The translations under genes and the position numbers were made by a program. Positions 56,201 through 64,000 of a DNA stretch of 64,000 nucleotides are shown here, one piece after another. Numbering within the stretch: position 1 is the first letter of the stretch; the number at the start of each line of letters is the position of its first letter. Below the pieces are notes generated by a model. It did no database searches and was not told the DNA's origin. It was given only the letters and a program-made list of their open reading frames with translations. Source of the stretch: Pseudomonadota bacterium (lineage in GTDB: Bacteria > Pseudomonadota > Gammaproteobacteria > Steroidobacterales > Steroidobacteraceae); the NCBI GenBank assembly GCA_023433705.1, contig JAEYUC010000036.1:1-64000 (forward strand), given 5' to 3'.

Positions 56201-57051
56201 GAATCTTCGGTGCCAAGCTCTTTGACGGCCAGCACGTTGAAATGAGTCGCGAGAAACGGCAGGGCGTCAACCAGCATATTTTCGACTCCGAGCCACCAAT
56301 CCGGTGGATCGGAATTCGGGAGCATGCGGAACCGGCGGGTATTGACGACGCGCAGTTGCGCCTCGTCGAGCCGGCGACGCAATGCACCGGGCGTGGTGAC
56401 GCGTTCGTTGCCGTACTCGACGCGATTTCCCCGCCGGTCGATGAATGAGATACGTGTCTTGAAGCCGCGCCGCATGAAAAGCTGCAACTGGATCGACGGA
56501 TTCCATGCGTTCGTTTCGCTGATGACCAACATTCCACCAGGCGCGATCAGCGATGCCAGTTTTGCGCACACTCGCTCGCGCGGCTCCAGGTGATGGAAGG
56601 TTTGCTCCAACCAGATGAGATCGAAGACCTGGTCCGCTCGGAAATCGAACAGAGATGTTTCGAGAAAATGCACCGGCAGTTCGAGACTGAGCTCCCGGTT
56701 CAGCCAGGCGAGACGGGCCCGCGCCACGTCGAGACGGTCGGCGGCGATGTCGATTGCGGTGACGTCGGCGCCCTGCAGTGCGAACCAGAGCGATTCGGTG
56801 CCGCACCCCGCGCCGACCTCCAGAAGGTGGGGGTTGCGCTGCGCACGGATCGCCGCAACGATCTCGCGGCTCTGTCCGGCGAAGTGGTGGCGGATGTACG
56901 GGCTGAATTGCCTGCGGTAGTTAGTGTAGTACTCGTCGAAGACCGCGCGTTCGGGCCCCGTCAAAGGGTTGTGCTCGAGCCAGAAGCCGAGGAAGGCGGC
57001 GATCGAATCCCACCTTGTGTCGCCGGGCACACTGTCGATGCGCGTCGCCAT
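56197..57051 (-). CDS. Class I SAM-dependent methyltransferase
   Basis: 284-residue methyltransferase with SAM motif LLEVGAGCGTESLW, an acidic strand VTAIDIAADRL, IWLEQTFHHLEPRER and GGMLVISETNAWNP. ATG 57051 is preferred over GTG 57060 because GGAG lies 8 bases upstream of it. Within the glycan locus it probably methylates a sugar or a lipid-linked intermediate; the acceptor is unknown. Confidence 0.86.
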   Translation of the reverse strand: MATRIDSVPGDTRWDSIAAFLGFWLEHNPLTGPERAVFDEYYTNYRRQFSPYIRHHFAGQSREIVAAIRAQRNPHLLEVGAGCGTESLWFALQGADVTAIDIAADRLDVARARLAWLNRELSLELPVHFLETSLFDFRADQVFDLIWLEQTFHHLEPRERVCAKLASLIAPGGMLVISETNAWNPSIQLQLFMRRGFKTRISFIDRRGNRVEYGNERVTTPGALRRRLDEAQLRVVNTRRFRMLPNSDPPDWWLGVENMLVDALPFLATHFNVLAVKELGTEDS

Positions 57052-57067
57052 CGTTTTCACTCCGGTG

Positions 57068-58120
57068 TCAGGATCGCAGCGTTCTGGTCTGCCACCACCG
57101 GATCAGTGCCGACCGCACGCGCGAAACGCTCATGGGTTTGTAGTGCTCGCGGAATTGTTCGAGCGTCTGGCGTGCACGTTCGGCGCTGATCCGTGGGGCG
57201 GATGAGTCGGCGGGCTGGGCCCCCGCTCCAGCCTGCACGTTCCAGTGCGCGAGCAGCCGGGTCGCGTAAGTGGAGACGGTGCGCGAGCGAAGTAGCTCGA
57301 TGCGCGCCGCGCGCCGCTCGAGCAGCCGGCCCAATTCCCGGTGAAAGCCCGCCTCGTCGTCGAACAATGCGACGAAGTCACCGAGGCCTCGGTGATAAGA
57401 GATGTTCGAAGCGAGGACTTCGATGCCCGCATTGAGTCCGTCGTACACGCTCATCGCTCCGCCGTCGAACCCAGGGTAGACGAGGACGTCGCAACCGGCG
57501 AGAGTCGTCTTGTACATCTCGTACTCGCCGGGTGTGTAACGCGAGTAGCGATGGATCTCGTAACTCATCTCGAGCTCACCGAGCTCTTCGCAGAACGATT
57601 CCCAGCCCCAGCCGAGGAAACAGAGTGTTACGGCGCCGCGGTCCGCGGCGCTCTTGTTGCGGAAGAAATCGATGAGCCAGCGTTCGTTCTTGCGTCCGTC
57701 ATCGTAGCGCGCCGAGAACAGCGCGATGCGGATAGGCGGCGCCGACACCTCGCGTACAGGCAGTTCGATTCCCACGACGCCACGATCATCACCCTTCAGG
57801 GCGCTGACGTACTCGGCGTCGTGCGGCGAGAGGCACACGAAACTGTTGAAGCGCGCGAAGCTCGCCTTGAGATCGAGTTCCTTCGAGCGATCGTCGACGT
57901 GCGTGATGAAGAGCGAATTGACGCGCGCTCGCTCCTCGGATAACGCGCTGAGGAATCGTGAATTGAAGATCACTTCTTCTTGGCGGTATCCGGACCCGGG
58001 TCCGATACGCACGGTCATGCCGCGCGATGCCAGTTCGCCGGCCAGGTCGCGCATGAGTCGCTCGATGATCCAGCCCTGATTGTCGGGCTCCACGATGTAG
58101 ACGCTGGTTAGAGGTTGCAT
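57068..58120 (-). CDS. Putative glycosyltransferase (GT-B-like, divergent)
   Basis: 350 residues. The C-terminal half has a family 1/4-like signature (CDVLVYPGFDGGAMSVYDGLNAGIEVLAS) with the spacing of donor-binding domains but lacking a clean E-x7-E. The N-terminal half (VYIVEPDNQGWIIERLMRDLA) resembles other GT-B acceptor domains. It is placed among glycosyltransferases and methyltransferases, with 16 and 39 bases to its neighbours. Sugar specificity is unknown. Confidence 0.65.
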   Translation of the reverse strand: MQPLTSVYIVEPDNQGWIIERLMRDLAGELASRGMTVRIGPGSGYRQEEVIFNSRFLSALSEERARVNSLFITHVDDRSKELDLKASFARFNSFVCLSPHDAEYVSALKGDDRGVVGIELPVREVSAPPIRIALFSARYDDGRKNERWLIDFFRNKSAADRGAVTLCFLGWGWESFCEELGELEMSYEIHRYSRYTPGEYEMYKTTLAGCDVLVYPGFDGGAMSVYDGLNAGIEVLASNISYHRGLGDFVALFDDEAGFHRELGRLLERRAARIELLRSRTVSTYATRLLAHWNVQAGAGAQPADSSAPRISAERARQTLEQFREHYKPMSVSRVRSALIRWWQTRTLRS

Positions 58121-58159
58121 GAGTTCAGTGTATCGCCGGTGTTCCGAAGTAAAAGCGCC

Positions 58160-59086
58160 TCAGGCGCCCCCGAGGCCGACCGCGGGCTCACGCGCCCAGG
58201 CCATGACGTAGTATGCGGCTCCGCGCCGGCGTTCGGGGAGGCGTGCAAATTGCGGCGAATAGTCCGTATCCAGCCATTCCATCATCGGACGCCACTGGCC
58301 ATTCCCCATCACCTTTCGCAGGTCGCTCAGTCCCACGACGTTTATCTGCGTGGCACCCAGGCTGCGACGCGCGAACGATCCGTACGCCGGACAGATGTGC
58401 TGGGTGGTGGTGAAGGAAGTACCTTCGACGATCGGGCTACGAGCGATGAACGAGTAACGCGCGGCGCGATCGACTATGGAACCGAGCGTGCGGCGCCATT
58501 CCGGCAGATACTGCAGTGTACCGATCATCATGACGATGTCGTACGGACCGGTCAGCGAAGTGTGATCCGAGGTGAACGCCGGCTGGATTTCATACCCCGC
58601 GAAGAGCTCGCGGCCCAGCGCGCAGCTCGGCTCGTTGTCGACGATTTCATATCGAAGCGCACGAGCGACTTCCGGATCGATGACGCGCAGCAACTCGAAG
58701 AAGTTGTCGCCGAAGCCTCCGCCGACGTCGAGCACCGACACCTTGCCGTCGCGCAGGTGCACGTCGGTGATCATCGAGGCGATCGGCTGGAGGTGGCGCG
58801 AGCATCCGCCTCCCGAAAGCAATGCCTGTTTGACGAGTGCCGGTGAGCGCGCATAACTGACCGCGGCCGCCAGCGCCCGTCGGACCCTCGATTGGCGCGT
58901 TCGACCGAGATACGCCGAATGCCGGATGCCGAGCTTGCGCGCCGCATGCCGACAGTGATCGATCCAGCCAGGTGTATTGAACGGGTCGTCGAACGCCGCC
59001 TTCTGCAGGCCCTCGGGCAATTCGTCGAAGTAGTAAGGCGGCGGCACCAGGTCCCCAACGGCGTACCGCGCACTTGAATCGTGCAT
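58160..59086 (-). CDS. Putative methyltransferase, TIGR04325-like
   Basis: 308-residue protein with a SAM-binding strand VSVLDVGGGFGDNF, Y-E-I-V-D-N-E-P in the acidic strand, and IGTLQYLPEW, typical of the TIGR04325 group of polysaccharide-locus methyltransferases. The N-terminal 100 residues are helical and characteristic of that group. The substrate is unknown. It precedes the divergent glycosyltransferase and follows the polymerase by 19 bases. Confidence 0.78.
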   Translation of the reverse strand: MHDSSARYAVGDLVPPPYYFDELPEGLQKAAFDDPFNTPGWIDHCRHAARKLGIRHSAYLGRTRQSRVRRALAAAVSYARSPALVKQALLSGGGCSRHLQPIASMITDVHLRDGKVSVLDVGGGFGDNFFELLRVIDPEVARALRYEIVDNEPSCALGRELFAGYEIQPAFTSDHTSLTGPYDIVMMIGTLQYLPEWRRTLGSIVDRAARYSFIARSPIVEGTSFTTTQHICPAYGSFARRSLGATQINVVGLSDLRKVMGNGQWRPMMEWLDTDYSPQFARLPERRRGAAYYVMAWAREPAVGLGGA

Positions 59087-59105
59087 TCAGTCTCTCCTTC
59101 AGCGC

Positions 59106-60485
59106 TCAGCGAATGCCGGCTGCGATCTGTACGCCCAGCAGCACCGTGGCCAGAAGATAGCCCCAGCGCCGCGCGAGCGGCGTCGCGGTTCGAAAACCCA
59201 CCGCGACGATGATGTAGTAAAGCGGGTAGATGATTGTCTTGTGCCGCGTCTGGAGCGAGTAGCTGCCGACCAGGATCAGGATGACGGCGATGACGTACAC
59301 GATGGCGCGCTGCTTCTCGATCGCGCGCACGCTGCTTAGTACCCCCGCGAAGAACCACGCATTGAGCCAGTATGAATAGATGGGAATCGCCAGATTCATT
59401 GCCACGTTGCGGATGTCGAAAGTATCCGCTGACAGGACGCTGCGCATCGACAGGAAAGGGTAGGAGAAGATGTAACCGGCGTTCAAGACGAGCTTTGCCG
59501 CGAACGGCATTTCCTGGATGCGATTGAACAGGGCGTTCGCATTCGGATCAGCATTGAGATCCGTGATCAGCTCGCGACCGAGGAATCCGACGCTCTTGAC
59601 GCCTATGTGCTGCTCCGCGAGCTGCAGCAGGAGATCGGCGAGCGTGTAAATCGCGAAAACCGCGAGTGTCGCGCCTCCCGCGACCAGCAGCGGATGTCGG
59701 CGCACGAATGTCGCGATTTCCCGGAAGTAAAGTACTCCGTACGCGGGCAGAAGAATCAGGCCCGTCCCGGGCCGCACGGCGAGCTGCAGCGCGATGGCTC
59801 CAGCGGCAAGGACGAAGCGGCGCGAGTTGAGACAGCAGATCGAATACACCAGCAGCGCGGCGGCAAAAGTGTCTCGCAGCAGGATGACGCCGCCGTTCAT
59901 CATCAAGAAAGGACAGATGAGCACCAGCACGTACGCGGTGTCCGCCACCCGGGCACCGCCGGAAAGTTGCAGTACCAGCCGGCGGGTGAAGGTTGAGAGC
60001 ACTGCTGCGATGCCAGACTGGAAGAACAGCGCGTCGAGCGGATGTTCGATCGGGAGCGGCGTCAGCGCGCGGATGAGCGTCGGAAAAGTGTGGGTGTAAT
60101 GCCAGTAGTTCTCGCGGCTCAACAGGTCCGCTGGAAACGAGTCGGCCGCCAGCGTGAAGAAATACGAATCGTCGGTCCACGAGCTCGACAGCGGCGAGGT
60201 GGTGCCGTACGTGTCAGGGTAGATTGACGACTGCACGGCCACGAAGACGGCGATGAACGCGGAGTTGACCAGGAACGCGAAAGCGAACTGCGGCAGGTCC
60301 TCGCGATTCAGGACAAGGATGATCGCGTTCCACGCACAGAAGAAGACGACGAATTGCGGCAGGCTCTGCGGGTTTGCCAGCAGGATGCCACCTACGGTGA
60401 CGGCGGCGGCAAATGCCGACGTCACCAGTCGCGAACGGGAACGCGCGGCATCGAAGAGCTGGTTTTCCGCTACGGCACTCGTCAC
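59106..60485 (-). CDS. Wzy-like O-antigen/capsule polymerase candidate
   Basis: 459-residue membrane protein with about ten to twelve hydrophobic helices and a large periplasmic loop near 95-135. Wzy proteins share topology rather than sequence. Location directly after the flippase gene (10-base gap) and inside the glycosyltransferase cluster supports the assignment. An EpsG-like or glycosyltransferase-family membrane protein is the alternative. The start is GTG 60485. Confidence 0.7.
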   Translation of the reverse strand: MTSAVAENQLFDAARSRSRLVTSAFAAAVTVGGILLANPQSLPQFVVFFCAWNAIILVLNREDLPQFAFAFLVNSAFIAVFVAVQSSIYPDTYGTTSPLSSSWTDDSYFFTLAADSFPADLLSRENYWHYTHTFPTLIRALTPLPIEHPLDALFFQSGIAAVLSTFTRRLVLQLSGGARVADTAYVLVLICPFLMMNGGVILLRDTFAAALLVYSICCLNSRRFVLAAGAIALQLAVRPGTGLILLPAYGVLYFREIATFVRRHPLLVAGGATLAVFAIYTLADLLLQLAEQHIGVKSVGFLGRELITDLNADPNANALFNRIQEMPFAAKLVLNAGYIFSYPFLSMRSVLSADTFDIRNVAMNLAIPIYSYWLNAWFFAGVLSSVRAIEKQRAIVYVIAVILILVGSYSLQTRHKTIIYPLYYIIVAVGFRTATPLARRWGYLLATVLLGVQIAAGIR

Positions 60486-60495
60486 GGGGTCGGTA

Positions 60496-61830
60496 CTACT
60501 CGGATGGTGAGCGGTTGTCCAACTCGATCTCCCGTCGCAGCAATCGATAGGAGAAGGCGGACGTGAAAACGAAGTGAGGTAGGAAACTCAGCGTCCACGC
60601 GATGGCGGCCCCATAAATGCCCCACAGCGAAACCAACACGGCGAATGCGGCGAGGCCCATCACCATTCCGATCAGGCTTCCGAGGAACGGCAGATCGCCT
60701 CGATTGAGCGCCACGGCCAGGGGGTGACCCCATACGAGCGGCGCGCTCAGCACCACGCCCAGCAGCATCCAGATGATGGTCTGCGGAATTCCGGAGAAGT
60801 CCGGACCCAGGATTCGCTCGCCGAAGAGATAGACCACGATGAACGCCGACGACGTCAGAGCTAGCGCGAAGATACCCAACCCCGCAGCACTGCGCCGCAG
60901 CAGGTGCCGACTGCCCGCGTAGTCCTTGAGCTGCACGCGGCGACTCAACTCGGGCATGAGCGCCAAGTAGAACGGATCTACCGCGCGCCAGGTGAGCAGT
61001 GCGATATTCTTTGCCATCTTGTAGACGCCGATGGTGGATGCTGGCACCAGCGGCGATAGCAGGGTGACGTCGAGATCCTTGTTCATGAGGTCGGCAGCCG
61101 ACAGCCCGATGTTGGACAGCAGCAGCCGCCGGTGCTCGCGGAGTCGGTCCACCATCGCGCGCGGGCTCCATGAGCCGAATGCCGGTTTCAGGCCCGGCAT
61201 GTACCGCGCCGCGAGCCACAGCTGCACCACGTTGCTGACGAGCAGCGTGACGCTCAGCGTGAGAACGCAGGCGCTCACCGTGAGGGCCGAGAAACTTGCG
61301 AGGATCAGAAGAACACAGAGCCGGGCGAGCAGTTCGCCGCTGCCGCAGAAAGTGAAAAGGTCGCTGCGCCCGAGCACCCGAAGGATGCCGGTGGATAGTC
61401 CGTAGCCGATCTTGGCCAGGTAATTGCCGATGGCCGCGATGATGATCAACTGAGTGCCGCCGTCCGGCAGATTGGCGAGATGTGCGAGCGGAACGGCCAG
61501 CGCGATCAATCCGAGGCACGGCAGTAGTTTGAGCAGCGATTCGGAGACCAGGCAATCGATGAACGGCAGACGATGTTCTTCGGACTGATCGTCGCGCGCG
61601 CCGAGATTCCAGAAGAGCCGTGCGGCGACATCCTGCATTCGCGGTTCCACCAGAAGGTTGGCGACCGTGACGAAGCCGATGATGATGGAATACTGACCGA
61701 AACCAGTCGCGCCCAGTCCGCGACCCATCACCAGTAGCACAAGTCCACTGAGCACCGCGCTGGTCGCGGTGCCGACGAATTGCCAGCTAACGTTGCGGCG
61801 GAATACCGAGGACTTGGCGCTCGGGAACAT
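60496..61830 (-). CDS. Wzx-type polysaccharide flippase
   Basis: 444-residue member of the MOP (Wzx/RfbX/MurJ) superfamily with about twelve membrane helices. The N-terminal SWQFVGTATSAVLSGLVLLVMGRGLG segment and the following GATGFGQYS are typical. It flips lipid-linked repeat units to the periplasm. It is the only flippase seen in the window, matching a Wzx/Wzy pathway rather than an ABC export pathway. Confidence 0.9.
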   Translation of the reverse strand: MFPSAKSSVFRRNVSWQFVGTATSAVLSGLVLLVMGRGLGATGFGQYSIIIGFVTVANLLVEPRMQDVAARLFWNLGARDDQSEEHRLPFIDCLVSESLLKLLPCLGLIALAVPLAHLANLPDGGTQLIIIAAIGNYLAKIGYGLSTGILRVLGRSDLFTFCGSGELLARLCVLLILASFSALTVSACVLTLSVTLLVSNVVQLWLAARYMPGLKPAFGSWSPRAMVDRLREHRRLLLSNIGLSAADLMNKDLDVTLLSPLVPASTIGVYKMAKNIALLTWRAVDPFYLALMPELSRRVQLKDYAGSRHLLRRSAAGLGIFALALTSSAFIVVYLFGERILGPDFSGIPQTIIWMLLGVVLSAPLVWGHPLAVALNRGDLPFLGSLIGMVMGLAAFAVLVSLWGIYGAAIAWTLSFLPHFVFTSAFSYRLLRREIELDNRSPSE

Positions 61831-61873
61831 CAGGCGCCGCGCCGCGGCGCGCAGGGCTTAGCAGCGCGCGTGT

Positions 61874-62644
61874 TCACTTGGCCCGTGCAACGACGAACGC
61901 ATTCCAGGTGTCATCGGTGAGGGGGCCATCCAGGGTGGGGAATGCGCTGATGCTCACCATTTCGAAGCCCGATTGCGAGAGCAGCAGCGCGAATTCCTGG
62001 GGGAAGAAATAACGCAACACGTGCGTCTCGGTGGTCTGCGATGTCACGCGGCCGTCCTCCACGGACCACAGCTTGAACGTGACCGCCGCCTGATGACGTG
62101 GGATGTCCAGCGTGGTGCTGGTGGCGCGGATCACTTCGCCCTTCGGCGTCCGCAGCACACGCACGCGGTCGGTGGGTCGATCCGAGAGCACGGACGGGCC
62201 GTACCAGAAGTCGCAGACGAACAATGCGCCCGGGCTCAGGTGACGCCGGATGTTGCGCAGCCCCGCGAGCGCGTCTTCATTGCCGACCAGGTAACCGATC
62301 ACGGCGAACATCATGATGGCCATGTCGAAGGGCCCGCCGGCCTCGAAGCTGCGCGCATCGCCCTGCAGCCACCGCGGACGTTGTTCCGCGGGCAGCGCGT
62401 CGGACTTCGCGCGCGCGTGGTTCAGCATGTGTTCGGACAGATCCACGCCGGTGAGCTTGAACCCGCGGCGGGCGAGTTCGAGCGAGTGCTGTCCGGTGCC
62501 GCATCCGACGTCGAGCAGTGTCCTGGGCCGCGGACCGCCCGCGCGCGAAATCGCGGCCTCGATGAGGTCGCATTCCTGCAGGTAGTTCTTGCCCTCGTAG
62601 AGGCGGTCGTATTGTTCGGCGTACTGCGCGTCGAAGACGGACAT
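61874..62644 (-). CDS. SAM-dependent methyltransferase
   Basis: 256-residue class I methyltransferase: LLDVGCGTGQHSLELARRG, VDLSEHMLNHA, and a following beta-rich region (residues 145-235) resembling sugar methyltransferases with a FFPQEFALLLSQSGFE segment. It lies 3 bases after the aminotransferase gene, so the product may be an N- or O-methylated amino sugar; this is inference. Confidence 0.85.
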   Translation of the reverse strand: MSVFDAQYAEQYDRLYEGKNYLQECDLIEAAISRAGGPRPRTLLDVGCGTGQHSLELARRGFKLTGVDLSEHMLNHARAKSDALPAEQRPRWLQGDARSFEAGGPFDMAIMMFAVIGYLVGNEDALAGLRNIRRHLSPGALFVCDFWYGPSVLSDRPTDRVRVLRTPKGEVIRATSTTLDIPRHQAAVTFKLWSVEDGRVTSQTTETHVLRYFFPQEFALLLSQSGFEMVSISAFPTLDGPLTDDTWNAFVVARAK

Positions 62645-62647
62645 GGT

Positions 62648-63772
62648 TCAGACCAGCTTGTCGAGGATGCGGGTGAACTGCGCCACGACGTAGTCGAGCT
62701 CGTCCTGGCTGATGTCCGGTCCGGTGGGTAGATAGAACGTCGAATAGGCCACGCGGTTGGCGTTGGGGCAGTCTTCCGCGCGAGTCCAGCCGCGCTGCAG
62801 GAAAATTTCCTGCAGGTTGTACGGAATGAACCCTTCGCGAGTTTCGACCCCGGCGTCCTTGAGTTCGGACATGATCTGCGAGCGTTTCGGCGCAAGATGA
62901 TCGCGCAGCGCGAGGTGGTACATCCAGTACACCGACTTCGCCCAGGGCTTCTCGATGGGCAGCACCAGGTGGTCGGCGTACTTCGCGAGCTTAGAAGCGT
63001 AAAAGGCGGCGATCTCGCGGCGGCGTTCGACCAGCTTGTCGGCGACCGTCATCTGCCCGCAGCCGATGGCCGCCTGCAGGTTGGTCATGCGGTAGTTGTA
63101 GCCGATGTCCGCGTGCATGAACTTGTTCTGTGTGCCGAAGGCCAGCGCCTTGAGGCTGCGCGCCTTGCGCGCGAGCTCGGGATCGTCGGTGGTGACCATG
63201 CCGCCTTCGCCGGTGGTCAGCACCTTGTTGGCGAAGAAGCTGAAGCCGCCGGCCAGGGACAGGCTGCCGACCTTCTTGCCCTTGTACAACGCGCCGTGCG
63301 CCTCGGCGCAATCCTCGAACACTTTCAGCCCGTGCTTGCGCGCGAGTTCGTTGACCGGATCCATGTCGGTCGGATGGCCGAACAGGTGCACGACCATGAT
63401 CGCGCTCGTGCGGCTGTTGATCTTGCGCGCCAGGTCCGCCGGATCCATGGTCAGCGTCTCGAGGTCGATGTCGACCGGCACCGCCTTCGCGCCGATGTAC
63501 TGCACGGCGAAGAACGAGGCCATGTTGGTCAGCGTCGACACGAGGACCTCGTCGCCGGCCTTGACCCCGCCGGCCACCAGCGCGAGATGCAGCGCGGTCG
63601 TGCCGTTGGAGCAGGACACGGCGTACTTCGCGTCGCAGAACTCGGCGAATTCCTGTTCGAATCGTTCGATGAATTCGCCGAAAACGCCCGACACGGCGTT
63701 TTCACGCATGGCCTTGTTGACGAACTCGATCTCCGCGGGCCCGAGATGGGGCTTGGAAACGGCAACCTTCAT
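62648..63772 (-). CDS. DegT/PerA-like PLP sugar aminotransferase
   Basis: 374-residue aminotransferase with PLP-binding K183 (FFANKVLTTGEGG), SNGTTALHLAL and EDCAEAHGA. These resemble GDP-perosamine synthase and other 4-keto sugar 4-aminotransferases more than the first DegT enzyme of the locus. ATG 63772 is chosen because MKVAVSKPHLG is the conserved start; a TTG at 63787 would overlap the upstream stop by 4 bases and is also possible. Confidence 0.88.
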   Translation of the reverse strand: MKVAVSKPHLGPAEIEFVNKAMRENAVSGVFGEFIERFEQEFAEFCDAKYAVSCSNGTTALHLALVAGGVKAGDEVLVSTLTNMASFFAVQYIGAKAVPVDIDLETLTMDPADLARKINSRTSAIMVVHLFGHPTDMDPVNELARKHGLKVFEDCAEAHGALYKGKKVGSLSLAGGFSFFANKVLTTGEGGMVTTDDPELARKARSLKALAFGTQNKFMHADIGYNYRMTNLQAAIGCGQMTVADKLVERRREIAAFYASKLAKYADHLVLPIEKPWAKSVYWMYHLALRDHLAPKRSQIMSELKDAGVETREGFIPYNLQEIFLQRGWTRAEDCPNANRVAYSTFYLPTGPDISQDELDYVVAQFTRILDKLV

Positions 63773-63783
63773 TTGCGAATCGC

Positions 63784-64000
63784 TCAAGTGCCGGGCGTGA
63801 TGAGGGGATCGGTTAGGCGGAACGTGTCGTTCTCGTATTGGGAACCGGCGCGCGGGCCCTTCGTGAGAATGAGGACCTGGGCCTCGGTGATGCCCTTGAG
63901 CGCGTGGCGCTCGTTTTCGCGGGTCACCGCGAACTCGCCGGCCTTGAGCGTGCGTTCCACCTTGGGGCCGCCCGGCATCTGCGTCGCGAGCAGGATTTCG
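63784..64000 (-). CDS. Cupin-like protein, truncated by the window edge
   Basis: Only the C-terminal 71 residues are in the window. The visible end contains a small beta-rich cupin-like pattern (TLKAGEFAVTRENERHALKG, then VLILTKGPRAG). It ends 4 bases inside the possible TTG start of the aminotransferase gene and is probably its operon partner. A role as sugar isomerase, epimerase or regulator cannot be assigned from this fragment. Confidence 0.55.
   Translation of the reverse strand, partial: EILLATQMPGGPKVERTLKAGEFAVTRENERHALKGITEAQVLILTKGPRAGSQYENDTFRLTDPLITPGT

Overview
The window is a GC-rich, densely coded chromosome segment from a gammaproteobacterium. The gene orders fimV-truA-accD-folC-dedD-cvpA-purF, tig-clpP-clpX-lon-(tRNA-Val, tRNA-Asp)-ppiD and mltD-(yafS-like)-rnhA-dnaQ are typical of Gammaproteobacteria. 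MiaE, the LpxH/cyclophilin/GltX/CysS block and the tRNA-Val/tRNA-Asp pair before ppiD suggest a lineage near Xanthomonadales, Nevskiales or Steroidobacterales. That placement is inferred from gene order; no rRNA is present to confirm it.

Layout. Positions 1-420 hold no supported gene, only a probable fimV promoter. 421-9073 is a core block: FimV, tRNA pseudouridine synthase, acetyl-CoA carboxylase beta subunit, folylpolyglutamate synthase, a SPOR protein, CvpA and PurF. 9096-12180 carries a glycerate-2-kinase-type enzyme, an unusual receiver/Ser-Thr-kinase fusion and MiaE. A near-perfect inverted repeat (12192-12271) lies between the convergent miaE and lpxH. 12283-16584 has lpxH and a cyclophilin (minus strand) and gltX-cysS (plus strand), followed by tRNA-Pro, tRNA-Arg and tRNA-His. 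16997-21144 is a minus-strand catabolic cluster for rhamnogalacturonan-type pectin fragments (acetylesterase, rhamnose mutarotase, unsaturated glycuronyl hydrolase, GPH symporter) sitting between tRNA-His and tRNA-Lys. 21452-22738 has a small kinase-like protein, a Trm112-like protein and a small membrane protein. 22847-31352 is tRNA-Leu followed by the proteostasis block tig-clpP-clpX-lon, tRNA-Val, tRNA-Asp and ppiD; lon has a very good heat-shock (sigma-32-type) promoter. 31359-37543 holds a dicarboxylate symporter, fabI, mltD, a YafS-like methyltransferase, rnhA and dnaQ.

The last 26 kb (37654-64000) is a surface-polysaccharide locus in two convergent halves. The plus-strand half makes nucleotide sugars (TviB/WbpO-type dehydrogenase, epimerase, aminotransferase, RfbB, Pgi) and carries the envelope export parts (two tandem Wzi-family proteins, a long six-SLBB Wza-like protein, a Wzz-type chain-length protein), most genes being joined by 1-4 nt overlaps. 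The minus-strand half carries assembly genes (aminotransferase, methyltransferases, a Wzx flippase, a Wzy-like polymerase, glycosyltransferases, an AsnB-type amidotransferase and a divergent phosphodiesterase-fold protein). The two halves meet tail-to-tail with 41 bp of overlapping coding sequence. The gene set predicts a Wzx/Wzy-dependent polymer containing aminated and possibly amidated uronic-acid sugars. No initiating sugar-phosphate transferase and no Wzc-type kinase or Wzb phosphatase is present in the window.
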